A DNA stretch of 64,000 nucleotides from assembly GCA_014898425.1 (NCBI GenBank), contig RCSZ01000003.1, forward strand, positions 2,232,001 to 2,296,000, in the 5' to 3' direction. Position numbers and translations under genes: made by a program. This document shows, piece after piece, positions 39,325-51,014 of the stretch; positions within the stretch are counted from its first letter, which is position 1, and every line of letters begins with the position of its first letter. The DNA is from Botryotinia globosa. Lineage: Eukaryota > Ascomycota > Leotiomycetes > Helotiales > Sclerotiniaceae. The notes beneath the pieces are model-generated. The model did not search any database. It was not told where the DNA came from and saw only the letters and a list, made by a program, of their open reading frames with translations.

Positions 39325-41057
39325 ATGGATCTTGCCAGTTTGAAGGAGGCTGCGTCCAATTTGACGTTGTACGATTTGAAGGCGGGTGTGCGAAAAGTAC
39401 AAAATGGTAAGGGCTCAATGTAGACAGCTGGCTGAGTCGACCATTTACTAACAATCATGTAGCTGTGATGAACTATACTGAGATGGAGGCCAAAGTGAGA
39501 GAGGCTACCAACAATGAGCCCTGGGGTGCAAGTTCTTCATGTTAGTCGCAAGATCTGCTCGTTTCGAATGCCAAACCTGTGAATTCTAATATCGTATTAC
39601 AGTGATGCAGGAGATCGCCAATGGCACATATAACTAGTAAGTCAATTCGATCAAAAAGCAACTTCGCACACTAATCCAGCTCCAGTCAACTACTCAATGA
39701 GATTATGCCTATGATTTACAAAAGATTTACAGAGAAAGCTGCCGAGGAATGGAGGCAAATATACAAAGGATTACAGTTACTCGAGTTCTTAATCAAGAAT
39801 GGCTCGGAGCGTGTTATTGACGATGCGCGATCACATTTGACACTCCTCAAGATGTTGCGCCAATTTCACTTCATCGATCAGAATGGCAAAGATCAAGGTG
39901 TAAATGTTAGAAACAGAGCTAAGGAATTGGCTGAATTACTCAGTGATGTCGATCGGATTCGGGCGGAACGCAAGAAAGCACGCGCCACTCGAAACAAATA
40001 TACTGGAGTTGAAGGTGGAGCAGGATTAGGTGGTGGAATGTCCAGTTCCAGCAGATACGGAGGATTTGGGAGTGAGGAACAAGGTGGTTATGGCGGATAT
40101 AGTGGAGGTGTATATGGAGATGGTGGTGGATTCGGGGGCCAGACTAGTGATTTCCAAGATTCTGGCAATCAAGGGGATTTTGGTGGCAGTAGTAGCCGCA
40201 GAGACAAGTTTGAGGAATATGATGAATATGACGAGGGTGCGGCTCCTTCGTCATCACGAAGACAGGCCGAAAGCTCTTCAGCATCATCCAATCGCAAAAG
40301 AGCTGGAACCGAGCGATCAACGAAAAAAGTCGAGCCTCCAAAGAAGAAGGAACCAGAAGTCGACTTATTCTCTTTCGATGATCCAATACCGGTATCTACA
40401 CCAGCAGTCGCGCCTACAGTTGCGCCTACAGCATCGAGTGCTTTGGCCGATGATGATGACTTCGATGATTTCCAGTCTGCGACACCCGCGCAACCAGCCG
40501 CGCCGGCGGCATTCTCCCCTGTGTTACAGCATTCCTCTACTACGACCAGTAATACACAATATGCCGCACCTCAGCCAGTCTCGGCACCAAAAGCTGCGAA
40601 TTTGAGTGATCTAGTTGGGTTCTCTTCAATTTCACCAGCAACAAGCACCAACAATACTCCAGCCAATTATTCTGCATTTTCTCCGCCTGCATTTTCTCCG
40701 CCTGCAATGGCTCAACAGCCACGCCCAGTTCAGACAGGTTACCAAAGTACACAACCGAATTACTTTACATCCGTTCAAGCCCCCAACACACAATCAAATT
40801 CTATGTCGGCCACATCCTCTGCCAAATCACCTGCAGCTGCCAAGTCGTCTGGAGGAGATGCTTTTGGATCCTTATGGTCTAGTGCCAGTGCTGGTATCAA
40901 GAAGACTAGCACTCCCACAACTTCAGGTCCAGCTTTAGGACAACTGGCCAAGGAGAAAGCAAGTGCTGGTATTTGGGGTGCTTCATCAGCAGGATCAGCT
41001 CCTCCGCAAACTTCACAACAAAAGCTGGGAGGGGGATTAGATGATTTATTGGGTTGA
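39325..41057 (+). CDS. ENT3: epsin-like adaptor with ENTH domain (ENT3-type)
   Basis: Four exons (39325-39406, 39463-39540, 39603-39636, 39686-41057) give 521 aa. The ENTH domain covers about residues 12-160 (LTLYDLKAGVRKVQN, AKVREATNNEPWG, YRF-type YKRFTEKAAEEWRQIYKGLQ, LEFLIKNGSERVIDDAR, VRNRAKELAELLSD). It binds phosphoinositides on Golgi/endosome membranes. The remainder is low-complexity Gly/Ser/Pro/Gln with acidic-Phe motifs, LFSFDD (near residue 287) and DDDFDDFQS (near residue 315), of the kind bound by GGA and AP-1 gamma-ear domains, which supports ENT3 over the endocytic ENT1/2. It lacks obvious ubiquitin-interacting and NPF motifs. It ends in LDDLLG. Splicing of three short 5' exons was set by frame and GT-AG sites. 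Confidence 0.93.
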
Positions 41058-41974
41058 AGAATTTTTCATGTGTTAGGATGAGCTATTTCTGCGGAGGAGC
41101 ACATATGGTTAGTAGGTATGCGGACGGGCGTTAGTAGATACGATAATCAGGCGCAAACAATTTAAATCAGATTTCCATTCATTGTTTTTTGGGCTTGGCG
41201 AAATGCATTACTGTTCAAATCATAAGTTTGTCAGACCATGATTCCGGTTCGTCATACAAGTGTACTCAACTATGTTAAAGTCAAATGAAAGCTCTGGACT
41301 AACGTCTCACTTAGACTCTGGGTTACTCTTAACGCAACATATAAATTTGGAATTAAGATATAGCGGTTAATGAACCTTAATAATATTCCCACTTGTCATG
41401 GGGAGATTAATTCTCTAGCTGAAGTTGAGGGAGGATCAGAATGCCTGTTTGTACCTTTGCTCGTGTTCAAGCTTACGGGAGATAATGGGAGGCTAACTTT
41501 GGACCCCAACTCCGGAAGTGGATGTCAAGGATCCTTTCGCAATCTTTATTAATCCTGCCAATTCGAGAATCTGATATCCAGTGGAAATTTCTTTTTTTGG
41601 CTTTGTGATTTGGTCTAGGGCAATATCAAGCAAATGTTTCGACAAGAAACCGTTTGACCTTGCAACTAATGCGTACCTTCAACTGTCGGAATATAGCGGC
41701 GCGCTTATCAATATACCCATCCTCTCGAATTATCTACCCCTCGTTGATCTATCTTACCTGCTTTTACTCAGCAGCGGCAGAGACAGAAGAAATCTAATCG
41801 GCATTTGGCCTCCAACAAATTCGAGTCCAGGCTTGGACGCACTCACTTGTAAAACTTGGAGCAGTGGGTATACACTTTGATCACGTTACTTACCCATTGC
41901 ACGTTGATTTTACAAGGTGTGATATATAACCTTGTACATCATAATCCCAAACACTACAGCCATATTTCTCCGTT
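41058..41974. other. intergenic, nothing recognised
   Basis: Two short open stretches (41370-41552, 41581-41880) show no recognisable protein. No RNA gene or repeat seen. Confidence 0.4.
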
Positions 41975-44900
41975 TTGAAATTTGCGTTCTACTCGACAAT
42001 GCAAGAAGAGACAGTGGAGATGTATCTTGAGAATGAACCAAAGCTTATGCCAGTCGGCGCACTGCTGCAAAGTTATGTTGATGAGCTACAATCAGCAGGC
42101 AATTATTCCTTGGGTGCGAATGTCGAAGATCTGATGAAAGAAATGGAATTGCTTGAAAACTATTATCCATCGAATGATAACTCACAATGCTTCAGTCAAA
42201 AAATCTCCTCTTTAATAGACTTCCTTACCATGTGCGGACCGGCTGTTGACATGATGATTCAATGTTATCCTGCTCCGTCTGCTTTAGTGTGGAGTGCAAC
42301 GAAAGATTTATTAGAGGTAAGCATTTATACATTCCGATTTACCGAGAATCAGTGCTAAATATCAGTTAGATTGGACGCACCTCGATTCGTTACTATCAAT
42401 TGGTTTCGAGGATCATATTGAAAATAACCGATATCGTGGATATCTCTGTTCCTTATGAAGTCATCTTTGGGAGCGAGCCCCGAGTATCCAGTGCTCTTGC
42501 GGATGTGTATTTCGAGATCCTTGTTTTCTTCAGAACTGTTCGCTCAGCTTTATCCAAAGAGAGTAGGTTGCCTAACATCTATAGCCCGCAAAGATGTCGA
42601 CTGACCAGTCTAAGCATTTAAGCTTGAACGCACAGTTCTAAAATCTCTCGACGCGGAGTTCACTAACCACGTTCAACGGCTTTCCAAAGCCACCCAAATA
42701 TTATCCCAGGAAGCCACGCTTGCATATGAACAGTATACGGAATTTTACGCCGTGAAGCAACCCCAGATGAGCGAAAATGGCGTCGTGGACATCTCGTTTC
42801 CTCTAGAGAACCAGGGTCGGTAGAGTCCACTTGATGATTCATGACAACTACCGAGGTTAACGCTGATGAATAATCCAGATACAGATATTAGAGCGCAAGT
42901 AATGACTTGGTTATATCCAGGCGAATACTACGAGAGTTTACATCAAGCTTGCGCTAAAAGATCGGCAAATACGGGTCAATGGTTACTCACTGATACAAGC
43001 TTTCAAAATTGGCTTAATGGACTGTCAGACCCGATACTATGGTGCTATGGTTCTCCAGGATGCGGGAAAACGATTCTCAGTACCACTGTAATCCAGTATT
43101 TACAAGATTATTATGCGTCTACTCCTACGGTGTACTTTCACTGCAGTTCAACGGACAGATTAAAACAGTCTCAGGAATCCATATATATCAGCCTTCTAGG
43201 TCAAATTACAGCACAAGCAAATGTTATTCCACAAGCACTGATATCTGCATATCTCTTTGCCGAAAGATATGGACGATGCCGCATCTCCTTTGCCGACAGG
43301 ATTCCGGAATTGCTTACAGAAGTCCTTCATGAATTACCAGCACTGAACATTATCATAGATGGAGTTGACGAATGTGAATCCGAAGACATGTCAGGTATGT
43401 TGCGTTTATTGAACAGCATTTCTAGAGATCGCAACTCCATTCGTCTATTATTCTTTTCACGGGACATTTTACCAGTACGAAAGGAATTGGGGTCGTTACC
43501 TTTTATCCACATCAATGCGAATTCTGTACAGTCAGATATCGACCAGTATTTGAGAGAGGCCATTGAAACCCTTCCTTGTACCGAATCTCACTTGAAACAG
43601 TATGTCTATAATGTATTATCCCAGAAAGCGGCCGGCATGTTTTTGTTCGCTCGACTGGGAATGGAAACACTGCAAGCAACATTCAGTACCCAGGATATGC
43701 TAGCTTCGCTGGATAGGCTTCCAACAGGACTCTACAATGTATACGGGCAAATTCTGGAACGTTTGGCATCAAAACCAATTATGCACCAATCCTTAGCACG
43801 TCGAATATTCAATTGGGTATGTAGAACTTCAAGGCCTCTTAATTGGCTTGAATTACAGTGTGCATTATCTTGGGACGAGGAGAGGATGGTTTTCGATGGG
43901 AACATTGCACCTTCCAAAGACTCGGTCCTCGAAGCTTGTTGTCCTTTGGTTGAGTACAGAACTGAATCCGACACATTTCATCTTGGCCATTTATCAGTCT
44001 ATGAATATCTTCATGACCAATCAAACTTTATCCTACTATCCCCCCAAGCAACTGGGTTTCTTCTTGAAGAGAAATATTCGCACTTTGGACTAGCACAAGC
44101 AACATTGACGTACCTGAGCAAATCGGGGATTGCCGAGTCGATCAATCTCAATTCACAGCAATACCCCTTGGCAAAATATGCCACCGAAAACTGGTGCTAC
44201 CATTTGTCTCTCTCTGTGTACGACTCGAAGCTGCATCGACAATATGAAAAGTTCGTTGCATCCGAAACAAGACGATCGGCTTGGATCACTAGATCATTAT
44301 TATCAGAGGACTTGCCCTTTCCCATGCATCGAATAGCAAAACTTCAGAGACTAGTCCAAACTTGGACGAATCAATCTGGCACCCTCGGAAAGCAAAGTGC
44401 AGAGGATTTGATGGATATTCAAAAAGCTTTGTTTAGATTAGACGATTTCATACAATCACAACGTCGAAGAGGACCGGGTAATATCAACATCATCTCCAAC
44501 TTCGAAAGATCAATGATCATCCGAGATTTGGCGAGACTGTATACGATGAGTGGGCAAATAGATATGGGAGTTCGGGTGTTTGAAGAAGAAATCACAAAGA
44601 CTGGAGGTACCAATTCTGGAAAAGCGTCAAAGACATGGCTATTGAATAGTCTTGGGATTCTCTACGATCAGCAAGGACGCTTTCGTCTCGCGGAAGCTAT
44701 CCAGCGTCAAGCTCTCGCCGTTCAACTTCGGTAGCTATTCACCCTCTTCCCAACCACACACAAAACTAACTTCCTCTCCAGATTCCTCCCCCACGATCAC
44801 CTCGACATAATAATCACCATCAACGAACTCGGCCGCGTGTGTCGCCACCTGCAAAAGCATTCCGAAGCCGAATCTCTGCACCTCCGCGCCCTCCGCACTC

Positions 44901-45370
44901 TCGAACCCCTCTTCCCCCCAACAGACCACCACATAATCTGGACCCAAAACGCCCTCGCCCGCTGCTACCGCTCTCCGCACCGCACCCCCTGTCTGCCCAA
45001 CGAAGCACTCGCCCTGCACACCCGCGCCTACAACTCCATGGTGCGCACCCTCGGGCCGCTGCACCCCCACGCCATCTGGACCCTCTCCGACACGGCGCGC
45101 TGTCTCGCGCAGCTAGGCCGACTCGACGAGGCGTTTGAGACGCGCCAGAGAGTGCTCGATCAGAGAATCCAGGTCCATGGGAGAATGCACGCGGATACCC
45201 TGTGGGCGATGAATTCGCTCGCGCTATGCTACGAAGCGAGAGGAGAGCTGGCGGAGGCGGTAGCTTGGCATACTCAGGCGTATGAGGGACAGGTCAAACT
45301 TTTTGGGGATCAGCATGCACATGCGAAATGGAGCTTGCAGGCTTTGGTTCGCACGGGATTTTTGTGTTAG
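41975..45370 (+). CDS. NACHT-TPR NLR-like (STAND) protein, 1058 aa
   Basis: Five exons (41975-42316, 42370-42562, 42615-42815, 42879-44730, 44782-45370) join in frame. Domains: an N-terminal helical region (about 1-240) with ALVWSATKDLLE and VSSALADVYFEILVFF, typical of the N-terminal domain of fungal STAND proteins; a NACHT with Walker A GSPGCGKT (303-310), Walker B IIIDGVDEC (about 403-411) and a sensor-like LLFFSRD; a winged-helix segment RPLNWLELQCAL (about 570) and GHLSVYEYL; then tetratricopeptide repeats (about 830-1050; LNSLGILYDQQGRFRLAEAI, INELGRVCRHLQKHSEAESL, MNSLALCYEARGELAEAVAW). Such proteins act as cytosolic sensors in fungal non-self responses (family knowledge). The last exon is strikingly GC/C-rich compared with the rest. 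Intron 3 uses a weak GTCGGT donor, chosen because it keeps the frame. Confidence 0.9.
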
Positions 45371-47801
45371 AGGGGTTCTGGGACTTTGGGGTAGGGGATT
45401 GAGGAATTTTGGGCTTCTTTTCTTTTATTCTTATTGGGGCTTTTTCTCTCTGATTGCTTTTATTTACTCCTTTCTTTCTTTCTCTCTTTCTCTCTTTCTT
45501 TCCCCTCCACAGAATATCCTGAGGATACAACTCCAGGATCAGGAAGTGCATGTGTTCACAACACGCTTAATTGGGTTCCGACGCTTCTGATAAATTTTCT
45601 TTCTCCCGTTCTCTTTCTCTCATGTAGCAATATTTACTTGGATATCAGATCATATCTGACTACGATGGAGTTATAACCCGTCATTAATGAGCAGGAAATA
45701 GGAACTGCTTTCTTTTTTATATCTAAAATTCTTTCAAACACATTTACTTGATTTATTACTTGATTCATTACTTGATTACTTACTTCTTTCTAGACACGAA
45801 TCGTCAATTTTCCCAAATTGAAATTCACGTGCTCTTCTAATGGATTGGTTAATTTTCCACATCACGAGGATCTAGATACTTCTTTTTATTTATTCCAATC
45901 CATTCCAATCTATTCCTATCCTCTCCAATTCATTTCAATTCATTCAAATCAATTCCAAAGCCAAACCCATCATCTCATCTCATCTCATCTCATCTCACAT
46001 CACCCCCCATCCCATCCCATCCAAATCCCCATTCTCACAACCCCCAAAATATAAGCGCCCACCACCTCACCCCTCCAGCTACCCCTGACCAGACCCTAGC
46101 ACCCCTAGCACAGCCCCCGTATTCCCGCTTACTGTACTCTCTACAGAATACCTCCATACCCACCATCCACCATCCACCATCCACCATCCACCATCCACCA
46201 TCCACCATCCACCATCCACCATCCACCATCCACCATCCACCATCCACCATCCACCATCCACCATCCACCATCCACCATCCACCATCCACCATCCACCATC
46301 CACCATCCACCCATACATACCTAAGTACCCAGAAATCTCCACAACATAACCTCGCCCCCAAAGATAGCCCAGAAGCAGGGGGTGTGAGAAATACCTACTT
46401 ACATATTACCCTGCGTATTACCTACACAAACAATATGCTACACCGTACACGATATATAATAAATCTCACATACATCGCGAACTCCGATATGTGCGCCTCT
46501 TGACGCACGGTGTGGGTTTGTTTTATTTATATGTATGTATATATGTGTGAATAGGTGATTTCAAAGGAGGTGTTTTTAGATGAGGTGTTTGCTATGCGTA
46601 TATGTATATGTGGATTTATTATGTATGTATTATGTATATATGCTTTGATTTAGATATGCGGTGGAGCTGTCACGTAATGCTTGCCGTGTTAGGTTATCTT
46701 GATACTTTAGTGTAGGTAGGTATCTAGATAGCCTGTGATCGACGATCTTGGACAACAGCTCGTAAAAGAATATTACTAGATGGGGCGTCAAGCGGCTGTT
46801 GGGGATGAGCTTCTTTGGATAGTGGATGGAATAGTCATTAGTTAGTAACGATACTTGGAGAGCAGTATTTGCACGGCAGAATTGAAAATAGTACAACGCT
46901 AGTACGCAATGTGAACACGAGCCTGTGAATTCTCAACGGATCGGCCCGGAATAGTAGCTTCTAGTTAGACTAGTGAAGAGGAACTATCGGGGTTTGTGGA
47001 ACACTCTGGTTCCGAAACTGGCTGCTTCATACTCGTCACAATTGATTACCTGGGTTTGCGGTGACCTCATAGGGAAAGATTGGGACAGTTCTCAATTATG
47101 CGATGGGCACCATCTGATTGGATGAGATCATTTACTTCTCTGGGCAAGAATGTCTAAACTTCTATATAAGATTTCAGCCCTATAAATTAATCTACGCGTG
47201 GTCCATTGCCGAGGATGAAGGGGTAATAAATAAAATGAATCATTCCATCCCATATATTTTCATCGGGAATCGATGATGATAAGGCTGTGAAAATAATTGT
47301 AAGTGACTCTTCGACGTACAGACGATGTGGCGACATCTGAGTCTTGCGATAGAAAACGTTACAAGGTAGTATCGGGAATATCCAGTGTGAGCATTGTGAG
47401 CCCTAGGTCACCCGCAATGGTAAACTTGGCGTGCCATGTTTCATCTTGAGAAGATGGTGCAAATTAAGCACGAATATATTCATCTAATATGGAAATTTAT
47501 TGATCCCTCGATGTGAAACCTTATCAGCTTGACCCCTGCCAAGTACCACGTGGGATTGTTGGTTAGAATGCTAATTTCAACCGAATCTGGAAATTTTTCG
47601 AGTTTTCTGACGAGATGCTGACATCGGAAGGATCCCAGTGGGAAGGGTGCTTCCTGTTTTTGGTGTTTCAATTACAGGGGCCCAATAGCAGGCCAAAATT
47701 ATTTCAGTGATTGCAAGTTGGCACTTCGAAACAATTTGATTCAACTGAAGTCGACATCATCGCCCTTCTGTATGTCATTTTCCTGGAGTTTCTCTTGAAA
47801 G
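45371..47801. other. 2.4-kb gene-free stretch with simple repeats
   Basis: It contains a T/C-rich tract (45440-45510), ATTCC/CATCT short repeats (45895-46000) and the CATCCAC minisatellite. Frames here such as the WMVDGGW repeat are translations of the minisatellite. A possible TATA (CTATATAAG, near 47161) is more than 600 bp from the next start codon, so its use is doubtful. Confidence 0.5.
46161..46311. repeat. minisatellite, 7-bp unit CCATCCA, about 21 copies
   Basis: An essentially perfect head-to-tail array of a 7-mer over 151 bp. The flanks are also rich in CATCC/CCCAT variants, suggesting growth by slippage. It is not a fungal telomere repeat (TTAGGG). Confidence 0.95.
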
Positions 47802-50209
47802 ATGGGTCGTACAGGCTACCGAGTGGAAGGACTACCCCATGATACAACACTCAAAAATGTTCATGATTATTTACAATTCGATCCCGCGCTGGACATGCAA
47901 CTGGTTGCTAGATCTGTCGCACCACTTATTGATGGCCAACCGAACGAATTAAAAGTCGCTACTGTAGACTTTATGCCACCGCCGGGTTGGAATCCATCGG
48001 CCCCATTACCGGTTCTGAAAGGCCGTGGCGGAGACAGAGTTGTCGTCGACCAAACATTCTATGGATTTACTCCTCTAAATGAGCCACAAGAACCGGTAGC
48101 TCTTGAGTAAGCTTCCCCACTTCCATAATTGTTCTTGCTGATAGATAGTATAGCATTATTGCTGTCACTGGACTAGCTGGTAATGCCTTCGGTTCATGGG
48201 CATCAGAGCCAACGCATATGTGGTTGCGAGACAAACTGGCAGTGGACTTCCCAAATGCGAGGGTAATGAGCTATGGATTTGACTCTCACTTGAAAGGTAG
48301 CCACTCAGAGGCTGTTATTTCAGTATTCAGTTCTCGCTTCCGTAGCGATGTAGAAGAGATACGCAGACATGCATCAGTAAGTCAGGTTTTAATGATTTGG
48401 CAAGGTAGATATTGATCATAGTAGGATCGACCTCTGGTATTTGTCGGACATAGTTTGGGAGGCTTGGTGATTAAGAAAGTATGCAACTATCTGTGTCGTA
48501 TAGTGTTATTACTCACGGATTTGCCTAGGCTATGTTAGGGCGATGGAAAATAATGCCTTCTATTCCTTTGATGATATTCATGGGAACACCACATCGAGGA
48601 TTGGATACGGAGGCTCTACTTGAACTCGTTAAGCATGATGCGACAGCACCCTTAATTCGACAAATATCTTTTCGGTCTCATGAACTCAACGAATTGAACT
48701 CTGATTTTTGTCACTTTTTATTCACGGCTCCCGACATCGCGATACTATCAGTCTATGAGACCATCCGAACCAAAACCTTGATTGAGGTTAGTAGAAATTT
48801 CCTGCCATGAAAACTAATGGCTCACTCATGCATTAGATGCCAGATGGGACATGGGCCAGACAAGGATTAGAGAAGATGATGGTACCCCCAGGTAATCACA
48901 CCTCGAAGGATTCCACAATATCCCAATACGTGATTCCATGCGACTTGAAGCCGCTAATAGGAATATAGACTCGGCAGTACTTGGTGTTGGTACGAGGGAG
49001 GTAGAGGTTCCGTGCATCACAGATCACTCTAGACTAGCAAAATTTCCCGCTACAAGCCAGGGCACTGCGTACCCGCAAGTCCAAGGAGCAATCATTAAAT
49101 CCATCCGAACAACACCTTTGGGACACGAGGAACTAATAGACGCAGTACGGATGCAAGCCTTGAAGAGGGTCGAGTCACTCGTCAAGTCAGGAGATTTCAG
49201 CCTGGATCGATTTGCCCAAAATGGTGATACAGCTTTGGTGCTTGCTGCCAAGTGGGGCTCCAAGGTTGCTATAAAGTGTTTGTTAGCCTATGGCGCCAAA
49301 CCGAACCAACGTGATGAAGCGGGGTGTACGCCCCTATTTGCCGCCGCCGGTCAATATGAAGCATCGCTCGATGTGATCAAGTTACTAGTTGAGAATGGTG
49401 CAGACGTTAATTTGGTCTCAGGTGATCTGAAATGCACACCATTGCATGGGGCTGCTCAAGTGCCCTCGAACTCGCATATTGTTCAATTCTTGTTAAGCCA
49501 TGGTGCAGCGACGGAGGTTCAGAATGCACATGGGCTGACACCACTCTATATCGCCTCGCGTCAGAATTGTGTCTTTTCGGTGAAACTATTACTGCAGTAT
49601 GATGCAGTTGTTGATTCTTGCAATTGGGACGTCAAAGATAGGAAATGTGGAGAAACACCGTTGATAGCAGCAGTTTATTTCGATAAAGGAATCGCCCACA
49701 ACACACACGTGATAGAACTACTGGTCCAGGCTGGCGCTGATATTAACATTCGAGCCGGAGATTCGAAACATACAGCTTTAATGATCGCTTGTCTGAAGGG
49801 CTATGATCGGGGAGTAAAGTGTTTGTTAGAACAGGGTGCTAATGAAGGCATACAAGACGTCTCTGGTAACAATGCTCTGATGTACGCTGCAAGAGTAGGG
49901 AACGTACATACAATCATGGCACTGGCAGAATATGGTCGCTCCAGCATTGACACACAGTCTGCACAGAGACGGGTTTTAGATTGGGCCATCTATTACGGAA
50001 AGGTGGAAATAGTGAAGTATCTCACAGCGTTAGATCCTGGCTATCAACCAATAGGTTATGATGAGAGATTCGCAAGTAACGTAGATGAACAGAAGAGAGA
50101 AGAGATTGAGATGTATCTACCGAAATATGGTAACCATGGATTGTCCGTCAAAGGGTTGACATTTTGGGATCGAGTCAAATGGAAGAAGAAACCAAAGCAG
50201 ATAGACTAG
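47802..50209 (+). CDS. SERAC1-like alpha/beta-hydrolase fused to ankyrin repeats, 711 aa
   Basis: Six exons: 47802-48106, 48154-48376, 48425-48478, 48529-48786, 48837-48891, 48969-50209. After an N-terminal segment of about 100 aa comes a SERAC1/PGAP1-type hydrolase: IIAVTGLAGNAFGSW (oxyanion region), the lipase box VGHSLGG with Ser186, MGTPHRGL, an acidic ILSVYET, and VEVPCITDHSRLAKF with the likely catalytic His318. The C-terminal half (about 350-680) is ankyrin repeats, for example GDTALVLAAKWGSKVAIKCL, CTPLHGAAQVPSNSHIVQFL and KHTALMIACLKGYDRGVKCL. In fungal NLRs this esterase type usually precedes a NACHT; none is present here. The substrate is unknown. Splicing keeps the frame throughout; exon 3 (54 nt) and exon 5 (55 nt) are short but carry conserved motifs. 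Confidence 0.88.
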
Positions 50210-51014
50210 GTATTATTTGTCAATACAAAGTATCGCCGAAAGATGCATAAGAATGCGACATTTTCAATTACAATTGAAGATGTATCCTACATAATTGCCT
50301 TGATGGTTGAGACTGAGATATGGAGTTTTTTGACATGAAGTTGACGTTGTGTGTTTGCGTGAAGTTCTAGTCGGACCGTGCATTTTCTTATCACGTGACT
50401 ATCAACTGCACTTCTAAATCTATTGGCCTCCCGTATTTCACAGTTGTTTATCTCATTTGGGGGCTGATGTATAAATATAATACAGTTCCATTTTCGGTTA
50501 ACACAACCCCCTGGCACTACGAGTATTCTAAGAAAGATGAGGTAGCCGCAATCCTTCTACCATCAAATGTAACCGCCGAATCCTTTGCCATGCAGGAACA
50601 GCATGTGTTCCTGTCTTGGATACGAATTCTTGTGAGCTTTCTGAAAGTTCATTGGACAAGCAAGTGGTCCTCTTTTGCTATATTCTGGTGTGCCAGTTTT
50701 GAAAGTTCCTGGCTGGCAATCTTAAGAAAGTCTAGGTCTCTTTATCTAGCACGATGCGACTGTCAGACCCTCGCCACTCTCCATTTGGCGTATGGATCTT
50801 TGCTCATATTATAGAAGTCTATACCCGGGACATGGTCTCTTCGTGAAACCCTTCTCAATCCAGCGTCTTGACATGATTTTTTTCTCTTCTTGACTAATGA
50901 ATCTTGTACTTCCTCACACGCCTATTGATTTTTAATGACTTCGGCACATCGCGCATCTGAATACCTCCGTGATAGTGATTCGAGAATACGTGCTTAAAGG
51001 ATATCAAAGAGTCG
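50210..51014. other. intergenic, nothing recognised
   Basis: A 139-codon frame (50395-50814) encodes a Ser/Leu/Trp-rich sequence with no motif I recognise; its composition looks like non-coding DNA. Confidence 0.4.

Noticed and set aside
44735..45138. Overlapping open frames on both strands of the TPR exon
   Set aside because: High GC removes stop codons; only the TPR frame has family motifs and splices in phase.
46035..46361. Open frame with WMVDGGW repeats on the minus strand
   Set aside because: It is the translation of the 7-bp minisatellite; all three phases are open because the unit has no stop codons.
50395..50814. 139-codon frame between the ankyrin and kelch genes
   Set aside because: Amino-acid composition is random-looking and no domain is visible; kept only as intergenic.
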